From: Absidia repens
Taxonomy: Eukaryota > Mucoromycota > Mucoromycetes > Mucorales > Cunninghamellaceae
Length of the DNA stretch: 64,000 bases
Direction: 5' to 3'
Assembly: GCA_002105175.1 (NCBI GenBank)
Contig: MCGE01000001.1
Location: 1,550,001 to 1,614,000 of the forward strand
The notes beneath the pieces were generated by a model, which saw only the letters and a list, made by a program, of their open reading frames with translations, searched no databases and was not told where the DNA came from. Position 1 is the stretch's first letter. Each line of letters starts with the position of its first letter. The position numbers were made by a program, and so were the translations under genes. Of this stretch, positions 24,422 through 35,616 are shown one piece after another.

Positions 24422-26033
24422 ATGGCTGATATTACAGGATCCACTACTACCACTACCAATACCAATATCAACACCACCACTACGACTACGACTACCAACG
24501 CTGAAGAACTACGACACCAACCCATGTTGACAAGTGTTAGGAAAAAACAAATACATTATTCGGATACACCCTTTTATGGCAACTGTCGAGATGTCGAAGA
24601 GTTTCAAAAACTGAATCGTGTAGGTGAAGGCACTTATGGCGTAGTCTAGTAAGGGATATATTTAAACAAGCAACACTACAAAAAAAAAAAAACACACACA
24701 CACACAGACACTTGATGACTGATCTTATGACTATTGTTTCTCTTGTTTTGTTTTGTTGTTACTAGTCGTGTCAGGGATACAATATCGGGCAAGGTGATGG
24801 CATTGAAGAAAATCCGCATGGAACGAGAAACTGATGGCATGCCCATCTCCAGTCTACGGGAGATCAGTCTTTTGAAACGAATGCGACATCCAAATATTGT
24901 CAATGTATCGGATGTGGCAGTAGGACCGAAACTGGACTCGATCTTCTTGGTGATGGAATATTGTGAACAAGATCTAGGGACGTTGCTGGACAGGATCCCG
25001 ACACCATATACTGCTTCTGAAGGTAAGTGGAGGTCAAATTTTGGCTAGTGGACCGAAGTAGTAGTAGTAGTAGTAGTAGTAGTACATCATCGGTATGCAC
25101 GCATTTCACACTGACCAAATTGTATTGCTTATATTTTTTTTAGTCAAATGTTTGATGATTCAGCTATTAAAAGGATTGGAATATTGTCATAGTCACTCTG
25201 TCATTCATCGGTAGGTAGTGTTCTAGTATGGATGATGACTATAAAATCTCTTTTGTCTTGATGATATTGTAACTTATACTGACTTGTTTCTCTTGTAGTG
25301 ATTTGAAAATGTCGAATCTCCTGCTGACATCCACTGGATCACTCAAAATAGGTAAAAAAGAAAACCCCATCCTATGACGCTGTGGCAAAAGACGCTTCAC
25401 CAGAAACGTCATTCTCAATCACCACTTCTCTTTTTTTTTCGTAGCTGATTTCGGTCTTGCACGTACCTTCAGTCTACCAGGAAAGCCGATGACACCAAAC
25501 GTAGTGACACTATGGTACCGTTCACCTGAATTGTTATATGGGGATGCAAACTATACAGCCGCTGTGGATTTATGGTAAGCAATCTTGGTGTTTTTTTTTT
25601 TAGAAGTATGGAGACTAGAAGGACGCTTACCTTTTTTTTTTTTTTTTTTGGTCTTCGTATTGTAGGTCGGCAGGATGTATTATGGGTGAATTATTACAAC
25701 ATCGACCATTATTACCGGGAACAACCGAGCAATCACAACTCAATTTAATTGTTCAACTGCTAGGTGCACCTAACAATCACATCTGGCCTGGATTCAGCGA
25801 CCTTCCGCTGGGCAAAGTGCTCATGCTACCAAAACAAAACAAGAACACCCTCAAATTGGTCTTCCCTCGGATCTCGGATCAAGCCACACAGCTTTTGGCA
25901 AGTCTTCTCACGTATAATCCACGATCTCGGATCAATGTCAGGCAAGCATTACAACATCCTTATTTCAAAGAACCACCTCGAGGTAAAAGGAAAATAGTTT
26001 TATCATCATCCATCTATATCATTCTCACGTCGT

Positions 26034-26068
<35 letters not shown>

Positions 26069-26409
26069 TCTGGTGGTGGTGCGTGTGTGTATATAATATA
26101 TTTAGCTCAAGATCCAGCCATGCTTCCAACCTACCCTGAAATACGGAATATTATATCAGAGAAAGAAAAGTAAGTATTTCTCTGCCATCAAAAAAAAAAA
26201 AAAAAAAGAGGGAAGGTATCAATAGAGACTAATTACAGGGCTGTGTGTGTGTGTGCGTTTCTTTTTTTTCGCATCATAGGAAGCGACGTGTGGAAGATGA
26301 AGAAAGGAAAAGGCGGATGGCACATGTAACTACAGGCGATTTGGGTGGGGATGGAAACATACTGGAAAGATACAAGAAGCAAAAATCACAAGGGTCCCTG
26401 TTACTTTAG
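24422..26409 (+). CDS. CDK10: Cyclin-dependent kinase 10
   Basis: This Ser/Thr kinase is related to CDK11/PITSLRE and regulates transcription and G2/M. The N-terminal Thr/Asn-rich extension precedes [29 protein letters not shown], which closely follows the CDK10 entry sequence. Visible motifs include the Gly-rich loop GEGTYG, the catalytic Lys in MALKKIRM, the cyclin-helix motif PISSLREI (CDK10 form, not PSTAIRE), HRDLKMSN, ADFGLA, the activation segment [15 protein letters not shown], and [11 protein letters not shown]. The C-terminus is basic ([13 protein letters not shown]). About eight exons are used; the first junction splits the Tyr codon of GVVYR at 24648. The APE motif reads SPE. The downstream flank is tandemly duplicated. 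Confidence 0.94.
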
Positions 26410-26422
26410 ACTAAGAATTGTT

Positions 26423-26659
26423 ACATACACACCTCTATATATATATATATATATACATACACACACATAGTCATTGTCATAGTTTTAGTATAGTCATATT
26501 TGTATTTTTTTCTTCAATATTTTGTATATTTGATCATTCATATAATAGCAAGAATAAAAAAAAAAGTGTTTTATTTCAATCATTCAATCAACAAAATGAA
26601 GGGAATATTAGTATACGATGGAGGGGATACGTGACGGGGGGGAACAAACATACACACAT

Positions 26660-26700
<41 letters not shown>

Positions 26701-26870
26701 CGTATAGGCATTGTCATAGTTTTAGTATAGTCACATTTGTATATTTGATCATTCATATATTAATAACGAAAAAAAAACATGTTTTATTTCAATCATTCAA
26801 TCAACTAAATAAAAATGGAAACTAATGTATGATGGAGGGGACGTGGTGAGGGTTGGGGGGGGGCATGTAT
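26423..26870 (+). repeat. Tandem duplication in the CDK10 3' flank
   Basis: Two units of about 237 bp lie head to tail between convergent genes. Each starts with a CA/TA microsatellite, then CATTGTCATAGTTTTAGTATAGTCA (starts offset from 26478 to 26715), then GATCATTCATAT, then TTTTATTTCAATCATTCAATCAA, and ends in a G run. The second unit has a small deletion near CTTCAATATTTT. On the minus strand each unit gives GATTGAAATAAAAC, a possible poly(A) signal for the zinc-finger gene. Confidence 0.9.
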
Positions 26871-26925
26871 ACTAAAGCGAAGAGAGGAGATAAAATAGGA
26901 TGCGTGTATATTGGTGGGGTTGATA

Positions 26926-28115
26926 TTACGAGGAATCTTCATCCATAACAGAGGTCACAGCTGCAGTATCATCCTCGTCCTCATCCTCGTCCTCATTCAC
27001 ATTCACAGCAGGCGAGGAGGCTTCAGTGACCACAGCAGAAGGTGTTGTTGCCGTTGGGGTAGCAGTGGCAGTGGCAGACGCCGAGGCGGCATTCGCTTCT
27101 GCCTCGGCTTCAGCGAGTTTCTTGGCCTTCCTAGCCGCACGGAAATGCACCATTTTACGATGTTTTGTCAATTGTCCCGAGGTCGCAAAGCCTTTCTGGC
27201 AACCATCAATACCACACACCATCTTTTTGATACCATGCATGTTCGTTTCGTGTGTTTGTAAAAGATCGAAGGAAGTGAAGGATTTAGAACAACCCACGTG
27301 AGTACATAAAAATGGCCGGAAATCCTTTTCCACAGTAAACAATTGATCAATATCGGCCAAGCTGGTAGGTTCGGTTGTGCGCTTATTGAGTTTCATGGAT
27401 TCATCTATCCCAGAAAAAAAAAAATCGAGTGAGTCGGATTGTACTATACAAAGAGAGCAATAGCTAGTATACGTATCAAAAGTTTCTATTTTTTTTTTAC
27501 CTGATTTCCAGCAACGACTAGGAAGCTCAACTACGCCACCGCCTAGAGTATAGAATGTCAACGGTTTGGCTTGCCACCTTCGAGCAGGAGTATCCTTGTG
27601 TGCAAAGATCGCTCGTATACGCGGACCCGGCTTGGGCCCTTGTGATTTGTTGGCATTATTCTGTGCACCTACAATATACCATACAAGGGAGGGGGAGGGG
27701 ATAAGTTCACATAAAGGGTGGGTTATTGACTCATTGTATTCGACATGACCATAAATATCACTCAAAAGATCGCCGTCCATCTTACCTTGATCTTCCCCTA
27801 GATTAGTGGATGCTGAAGGATCGTTCGTTGTTGTATTGATGGGTGTGGATGCTTGCGGGCTAGAAATATACAACCGGATGATTAGCATGACTATCAATCT
27901 TACTAGGTGACGATGTATTTTTTTTTTCCTTACGTTGCTGGTTTTCTTGACCGTATACGTGATCGTTTTGGGGTTACTTCAGAGACTGAGGAATCGGATG
28001 CTGGGCGCTTCGGAGAGCTTGGTGCAGAGGATGGTGTGGAGGACGTTGGGGTAGGAGCATTGCTATCTTTTGGTGAAGTCAGTCTTAGTTTGATTTTAAA
28101 GGAGGGTTGGGCCAT
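26926..28115 (-). CDS. C2H2 zinc-finger nuclear protein
   Basis: Four exons (28115-27934, 27859-27786, 27668-27501, 27404-26926) give about 300 aa. The N-terminus MAQPSFKIKLRL is followed by a Ser/Pro region with basic KRSRIRSRK. The C-terminal half has two C2H2 fingers: FLCTHVGCSKSFTSFDLLQTH and then MVCGIDGCQKGFATSGQLTKH. An Ala/Glu-rich helix and an acidic EDEDEDEDD tail follow. It is likely a DNA-binding or chromatin-complex subunit. The layout recalls fungal INO80-associated zinc-finger subunits such as Iec1, but I cannot confirm that. The gap 27669-27785 has good GT-AG ends, yet it is 117 nt, in frame and stop-free, so a retained form adding 39 residues is possible. An in-frame TTG-initiated extension upstream is ignored. 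Confidence 0.8.
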
Positions 28116-28410
28116 TAGTGTATTGTACAAGAATGTGTGTATCTATCTGTGTGTGTGTGTGGAAGAAAACGAGGGGGATTTTGAAAAATAAAAATAACGG
28201 GATTTTAAAAAAATCGTCAAATTGAGTTTTTATTGTATAAAGAAGAGGCGGATGAACAATAAAATATAAAAAAGGGATAATATGGACGGGGTGACATACA
28301 CACTGAAAAAAAAATATAACAAGAATAAAATATAAATAAGAAAAAGAGAAATAAAAAATATGTAACAAATAAAAAAAAAAAAGATAAAAAGTGAAGTGAG
28401 GGAACAAAGA

Positions 28411-30175
28411 CTACATCTGCATTTCAAAATCGTTCCAGCCCGATCCTAATAAAGCATTTGTATCCAACATGAAAGCATTGCTAATAAGTTCAGTGGTCCG
28501 TGTGGGTATGGCGGCATGATTAATAGAATGGAGTGATGTTGATGAAAATAAATGTTGATGAGGGTTTTGTTCATGGCGTTCATCTGAATACCCAGTAGAG
28601 AAGCTATGTGGGAGCCAATGTTGACGATGTGGCTCTGATCCAACACCAGATACAGCAGCAGGGGTCGGAGAAATGCTGGCATGTTGTTGTTTGTGATAGT
28701 GTGAATGATAGGACACACTTTCTGGTATAATCGATGCAGATTTTGTTGCACGAGGTACGTTTGTGGCTAATATTAAAATATACACAAATTACAGTAAGTA
28801 ATCAAGTCAAAATGATGTTTTATAACGGGGGGTTACCTTGGCAATCATACAATGAATAATGTTCTTTGGTGAAATTTGTTTGCCGTTTCATGGATTGAGT
28901 TCCGGTTGATTCATGACGATTTGTAATCAAAGGCGGTGGTAGGTAAAAACAGTCCGTGGAACGAGGCGCCTGAGAGGAAAAAACATCTCGTTGTTGTTGC
29001 TGTTGTTGATGCTGTTGATGTTGTTGATATTGATCGCATGAAGGTGATGAATACACTGAATTGGTACTGGTGCTGGTACTGGGTGTATCTGTTAGCAGTT
29101 GGATTGGGTTGTTCACCGAGAAAGGCACAGGGGAAGAAGAGTCATAACTATTTGGCGTTGTCGAATAAGGATATTCCTCTTGCATTAGATCCGAGTTGTA
29201 ACTAGATGATGATGATGATCCAGCCGATTTGATTGATGCTGGTGGCGTTGATATGTTACTGATGATATTGTTGCTATATCGCCGCCGAGATAATTGATGA
29301 TTGTAGGGCGATGAAGGGCGTTTCTGCTTCGTTGTTGTTCTTTCTGTTGCCGATCTTTTGATTGTTACACCTTTTTTTTCTATAACCAAAAAAGAATAAT
29401 AATATTTTTTTCAAGTCAGTAATCAAATATTCAATATATTGTTGTCCCTCCTCCCTCTCCTCTGCGTTTCTTACTAACCTCCAAAGGAATTGGCGCTCTG
29501 AGAATCATCTCCTAAGAAGAAAGGAATCCTAAAGTTTTGGCCACACAATAACTCGGTTGAGATTTCAATGGAGGCTAGTTCTGGGGTATCGGTCGGCGTT
29601 TGGAACCTGTTGGCAAGCACGTCGTCTTTGTTGTAATAACTGACAAGATGTTGCTGAACGCCGTTGACTACCACTGACATTGATTTTTTGACCAGACCAC
29701 CGGGTTTGAAGCGATAACTGTTGCGTAAAGAGCCAACCAAAGATCGTTCCCGTTGTCGCTTAGAGAGTAAAGTCACTCCAGAGGTGATGAGCTGAGCATT
29801 TCCACCCTGATCTTCATCGTTAGTGCTTTTTCGGTCATCCAGTTCGCGATAGATTAAAAAGTTGCCAAGAATGCGAGAAGGACTCCACACCAACCCATCA
29901 GTCCAACGTTTGATACCTGCAAACAATAAAACAAAACAAAAAAAAGAGCGCATGAGTTTATTTCCGCTTAAAAAAAGAAAGGCAACTCATACGAACAACA
30001 TACCACTTTCATTCTCGTCAAAACAAAAAACAGCACCACTTTTCACCAATTGTCGTTCCTGTTCCTGTAACCGTCGTCGTACTCTTGGTAAACTACCCTG
30101 TCGACAAGCTTCTAGTAGTATCAAGGAATCCCTGGTAGTTTCAACATGCCCAAAGAAAGTTTCAACTACAGGCAT
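28411..30175 (-). CDS. WOPR-domain (Gti1/Pac2 family) transcription factor
   Basis: This family includes Wor1, Ryp1, Sge1 and Gti1, DNA-binding master regulators of morphogenesis and host-related programmes. Four exons (30175-30004, 29916-29479, 29379-28837, 28766-28411) splice in frame to about 502 aa. WOPR-a is at the N-terminus: ETFFGHVETTRDSLILLEAC, then GAVFCFDENESG. It runs into WOPR-b: IKRWTDGLVWSPSR, then GNFLIYRELD, and later FKPGGLVKKSMSV and QHLVSYYNKDD. The remainder is low-complexity Ser, Gln and His sequence, usual for activation regions. The start ATG directly precedes the conserved ETFFG block. The long 2-kb upstream region shared with CCH1 fits a regulated gene. Which paralog it is cannot be told. 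Confidence 0.93.
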
Positions 30176-32221
30176 TATTTGATTCGAATAAATAAGCAAT
30201 AAAAATAAAAGATGAAGAAAGATAAAGAAAGAGAAAAAAAAAGCAAAAAAGGAAAAAGAATAAAATGTCGTGGTTTAAAAGAAAGATCTGGAATCGTTAT
30301 CTTGGTAAGAACGATGTCATTTTCCCATAGAATTTTGGTTACCTTGTTTCAATCACTTATACGACTCACATGGTTTTTTTTTTTTTGTTTTTTTTTTTTT
30401 TTGGTCTTCCACATGTGAGTCCATGTTATTAAATTGTTTCGCAGGTTTGGTCCTTTATTTGCCTTTGATAAAAGAAAAAAGAAAACCAGTATGGCAAATA
30501 TACGCATCAGAATGATTAAAAGCCTATTCGTAAATCAATTAAAGATGATGCATTTGAAAACAGATTTTATTGTATAGCTAATGTATTTGCTCATGTGGTT
30601 AATGATCTAAAAAAAGGGGGGAATTCTTATTGTTACTGACGACTCACTGTGTCAGTTAGAGTCGCAGAATTTTTTCAACTCCGCGTGCCCCACTTTGGCG
30701 GGTTTGTCTAACCATTTTGGGAATCCTGTGATCATTTTGAATTTTGAATCAGGCACTGTTCTACATATAGGGGACTGGTTATTTTTATTTTATTTTATAT
30801 TTTTTTTTTTCTTTGCTTGAAATAATTTAATAAATCCTTATTAACTGTGGTGATTATACTGAACGAAAAAATGCTTAGGCTTACTATTACAGTCCAAGAA
30901 ATTTACTCTCTTTATGATCGTTATAATATTGGTACACTGCTAATTAACGCAATGGTGTTCATTTTCCCCCCAAGCTATTGTTGGTACGGTAAATAAAACA
31001 AAATATACATTTTTTTTATTCATTCTATATTGGTATATGCTTATATTGTTGATGCTATATTCTCGGTGACATTGTCAGTTCGTCATTCAAATGTAGTGAA
31101 GCCATGGGGAAAATTAGGAATCATTGCCGCCTGGGAGCATGCGCTTTTCCTGACATCGGAGATGACTAGAGATCTACGACTACAAGCATTGGCCCATTAT
31201 TGATCAGCATGAACTTTTCGATGATTCCCTAAATTTGTATGGTATGTGGCGATTGTGACCTGTGATGCAAGTACTACGATGATTTTGATAACAATAATCA
31301 TGCGCAACAACATTTTACCGGGTTTGGTTTCCTCTAACACTCAGATCATTTGTAGCTCAACCGTTTATATTCACTGGGTGCTTCTAAAAAAGAGAAAAAA
31401 TTTCAAACACTATGGAGCATGCCCGTGACTAATCAGTATTTCTTTTTTGATATTACATCCTCTAAAGAGGACATCGGTTTAGACAAGTATTTGGGTCATG
31501 GGAAGCAAAAATGTTGCTAGGTGATGAAACTTTTGGTAAATTATAAACTATCAATGCACAACGATCACATGAATTTTTCATTCTTACCTCTTCTTGATTA
31601 GAGCCATCTTTTGATATTTCGACTCTTTGAAATCAATTGATACTGATGAGTTTTGCAGGAATTCGTTGTGCATATGCAGTCCATAGGACTGGCAATAATG
31701 GGACCGAAATGTGTCGGTGAATTGGCTGTTCGAGGTAAGCACAGTTTGCGCTTACGCTTCTACTTACTGATACAGGCGCTTCATGAGAAATCGATAACTT
31801 ATCGGTCTCTATTAACCAAGCAGGCGTTATATTTTTTGTGTATTCTTTTAAAAAATATTGGTGCCTGATGAGCACAGTATTTCAGTGGTGGCTGGCGCCA
31901 ACCGTCTTTCTTTCTGGTCAAAATCATTTTGTACCTCACTTATTATGTTGACGACATTTTGTGAATAGCCAATGGAAGTTCTTCAATGGCATCTATCTCC
32001 ATGCCCTCCTATTGGTGAAATTTATAATATCTTGGCAATTTAGCATAGTTTTTTTTTTTTAATTGGGTTGTCAATAAAAAAAAAAATAGTCATCGGCAAT
32101 TGAAAATGATCGACTGCCTTTACGCCCCTTTTTCTTTCGTTATACCTTTTTTCCCTCTTTTTTTTTTTTTTTTTTTTTTTTATAATTACCACTTCACTTC
32201 CTCTTTATTTAATATCAGTGG
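30176..32221. other. Intergenic region, divergent WOPR factor / CCH1
   Basis: This is one of the longest non-repeat spacers, 2.05 kb. I see no convincing gene. Short open frames near 31246-31428 and 31653-31868 lack recognisable motifs. T tracts occur at 30370-30402 and 32160-32181. The region may hold the regulatory sites of both genes. Confidence 0.45.
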
Positions 32222-35200
32222 ATGTCATTCACTCCGCAGGAACAGAATACTGCCAGCACACGACAATCCTCCAATAATCCATATAAACATGTCGCGGTAC
32301 CGATAGCCTCAACCCAACCTTCGGATCAAGATGACTCCTCCCGGACCATGTTTATGAACTTCAATACCAAGTCGTCCTCTTCATCAACTGCGCCTTCACT
32401 AGAACGATCCTATACCCAACGTACTACTCAATCTGTGAATATCCATGACTTTAGAAGTGCCTTTGAACAAACTGATCCTTTGCCTCCCTCGCCTTTACCC
32501 CCACCACAGTCACCATCTCTACCTCTAGACTACGACATAGAAAACAGCAACACAAAAACTTACAGTAGACATCGACTAGAACAACAGCAACAACAACTCT
32601 CACAGCATGGATTTGACTCGTCTATTTACGACACCGCTGATGATGTTGACGATATAGAATACTCTGATACTGCCAAACTGACGGAACATCCTGCTGACAT
32701 GGCCCACGACGATACTCATGCTTCTCCACCCACAGCTATACCACCGCCCCCAACAACAATACGGCCCATGTATCAGCCAGCAGCAATTGATCGACAACAA
32801 GGAAAACATATTGAACGTGTCTCTTTACGGATCCGACTCGTCCAATTGGGTGACTTATTCTCTCTCCATATACGAAGCATGGCCAAACGTGTTGTCAACG
32901 TAGAGAATATCAATTTTACCATTCTTTTATCACCAACCAGTTCTATCGACAACAACAACAGCAATAAAAAGAGCAATATCTATAGCAATAACAATCAGTA
33001 TTATGGCGACAATATCCATCACTTGGAACAGGGACGTGATATGGACAAGAAGGACGATTCATTACTGTCACCAAATCACCAACGCCACCATGATCCTATG
33101 ACTTGTGGCGTCAGTAATTCATCAAATGATTATCTTTCGGCACCGGAAAACGACAATCCTTTACTTCAACAACAATTTCAACAAGACACCACCAACACCA
33201 CCATAGATGAAACAATACCCATGACCCCAACATCAACGTCAAGCCATCATTTTAGTAGCCGACCTCCTTCTTCCGCCTCGAAAAATGCAGCCAGGCGGTT
33301 GGCTAACATGGACACCGCCACAAATACGGATCCAAAACACGATATATTACTGGTTGGTAAAAGCTGTTGGATGTTTGGACCTGAAAACATATGTCGAAAA
33401 TGGATTGCCAAGTTACTACTATGGAAGTAAGTTGACACATTTTTGTATGAATTGGATAAATATAAGGATTCATATTCATCACTGACCCCTTCACTTTTTT
33501 TTTCATTTGCTTTTGCTTTTGTTTTGGTTCTAATACATAGATGGACAGAAACTATTGTTATGATGATTATTGCGTTACATGGCACGGTACTTTTGGCAAC
33601 GGGGTGGGACAATGGACCAGATCCGGAACCAGCGACGACGTGGGGTGAAAGTTGGGATCAGTATGTGATATTTAGCGTATTCTGCTTCTACACGTAAGTT
33701 GATCCATCACAAAAAAAAGGACAGGGGTAGTCATTGTAAAAGACATGGATTCACTGGTTGTTGTTTTTTTTTTCTTATATGGATTTAGACTCTTTTTGAT
33801 ACTTCGGATTATAGTGTATGGGTTTTTCTTCAACAAACAAACAACCACAACAACACTACCACAAGATCCTTCTGTCCTTGAAACATCGACGATAGCATCA
33901 CCAAAACCCTTTTTGCGCCATAGCTGGAATCGTGTTGATTTTGTTGCGGTGATATCTTACTGGATCCATTTCGCTTTACTGCTCACCCACCAGGAAATTA
34001 TCGCTGATACCCAGCGAATCACTGTCTTCAAAATGATGTCTGCTATTATCCTCATGCGTCTCCTAAACGTCACCAAAGGCAACACTGTCATCCTTCACAG
34101 TTTGAAAAAAGCAGCCCCTCTCTTGGTCAATGTCACTTTCTTTGTGCTCTTCTTCTTTATCATCTTTGCGTAAGTTTAGGGGGGCATGGGTGGAGTGTTT
34201 TTGAGTTGAGCAATTTTTGGGAAATAGTAAAGGGATCGAAGCTGATTTACGCGTCTTTATTTTTCTGTAGCGTTATTGGTGTGCAATCCTTCAAAGGCTC
34301 GTTTCTACGTCATTGTGTTTGGACAGGTAAATATATATATATACACCAAAAAGAAAGAAAAATGGAGGTATGCTTATATTGTTATATATAGATCCGACAA
34401 ATAGCTCAAATACTCAAGAACTCCAGCAATTCTGTGGTGGTTATTTAGAGAATGGGGTTCCACAGCCATATATCAAACTTGACAATACTCCGGCGTCGTG
34501 GGACAAAGGCTTCTTATGTGACAATGGGCTCGTGTGCAGAGTAAGGTTCTACTGGCATAAAACGCTTTGAAATAAATACTCACCGTTTATTGGTTATTTA
34601 CTTGACCATTCAATTAGGAAACCGAAAATCCATTTGGAAACACCTTTAGTATGGACAATGTGTTTTCGTCAATGCTGATGGTTTTGGTTATTACAGGAAG
34701 TAGGTTTACCGATCGCAATAGTAACTCCATTCATTGTATTGATTCTTTTTTTGGGGGGATAATATAGAGCAATCATGGACGGATCGAATGTACGATATGA
34801 TGGATGCTGAATACTTTGTTGCTTGTCTTTATTTTATTGTGATTGTGATTGTCATGAACTTCTGGTTACTGAATCTGTTTGTCGCTGTCATCAATGAAAT
34901 GTTTGCCAAAATCCGGGAAGATTCGCAACACTCTGCCTTTACAACGTCAAAGTATGGAAGAAAACAATGAGGTGCTGGAGAGGAGGGAAGAGGTTGAGAA
35001 TCGCTACTGACTTGAGTTTAAATATCTTGATTAGGACAAACACTGTGTTGGCGGATGCAGAAGGGGGATGGTCATTTGGGGACGATGGTAGCTCCAACAA
35101 ATCACGAAAATCATTATTTCAAGAATGGGTGGCGGCCTCTAAACCAGTTTGGATTCTTCTTGTTGCCGCTGATTTGGTGGTGATGGCAATCAAAAGTTAT

Positions 35201-35582
35201 GACATGCCAGTGAAACAAGTGGCAACATTAGGTAAGAACAAATGGGAAGAAAATAGCTGCGTCTCAAACTTTGTTATTCATGTGTCCCTCTTTTTTTTTT
35301 TTAACATAAAAAAAAAAAAGATTCTGTCGAATGTGGATTCAGCGTGGCGTTCCTCATCGAAATATCACTTCGACTGGTATCTCAAAAGCGACAACTCAAA
35401 CAATTTTTCAACGATAAGACAAACAGGGCGGACATGATTATCTCGATTATGGCATGTATTATTTGGATTCCTTCTGTACACGAAAACAAAATGTTATTTG
35501 CCTGGCTCAGTGGATTTCAAATCATGCGAATTTACCGTGTGGTGATGGCTATTCCTCGACTCCGAGCGTTAATTGTAATTAT

Positions 35583-35616
<34 letters not shown>

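Noticed and set aside
31246..31868. Two short open frames between the WOPR factor and CCH1
   Set aside because: No start context, motif or splice continuation supports them.
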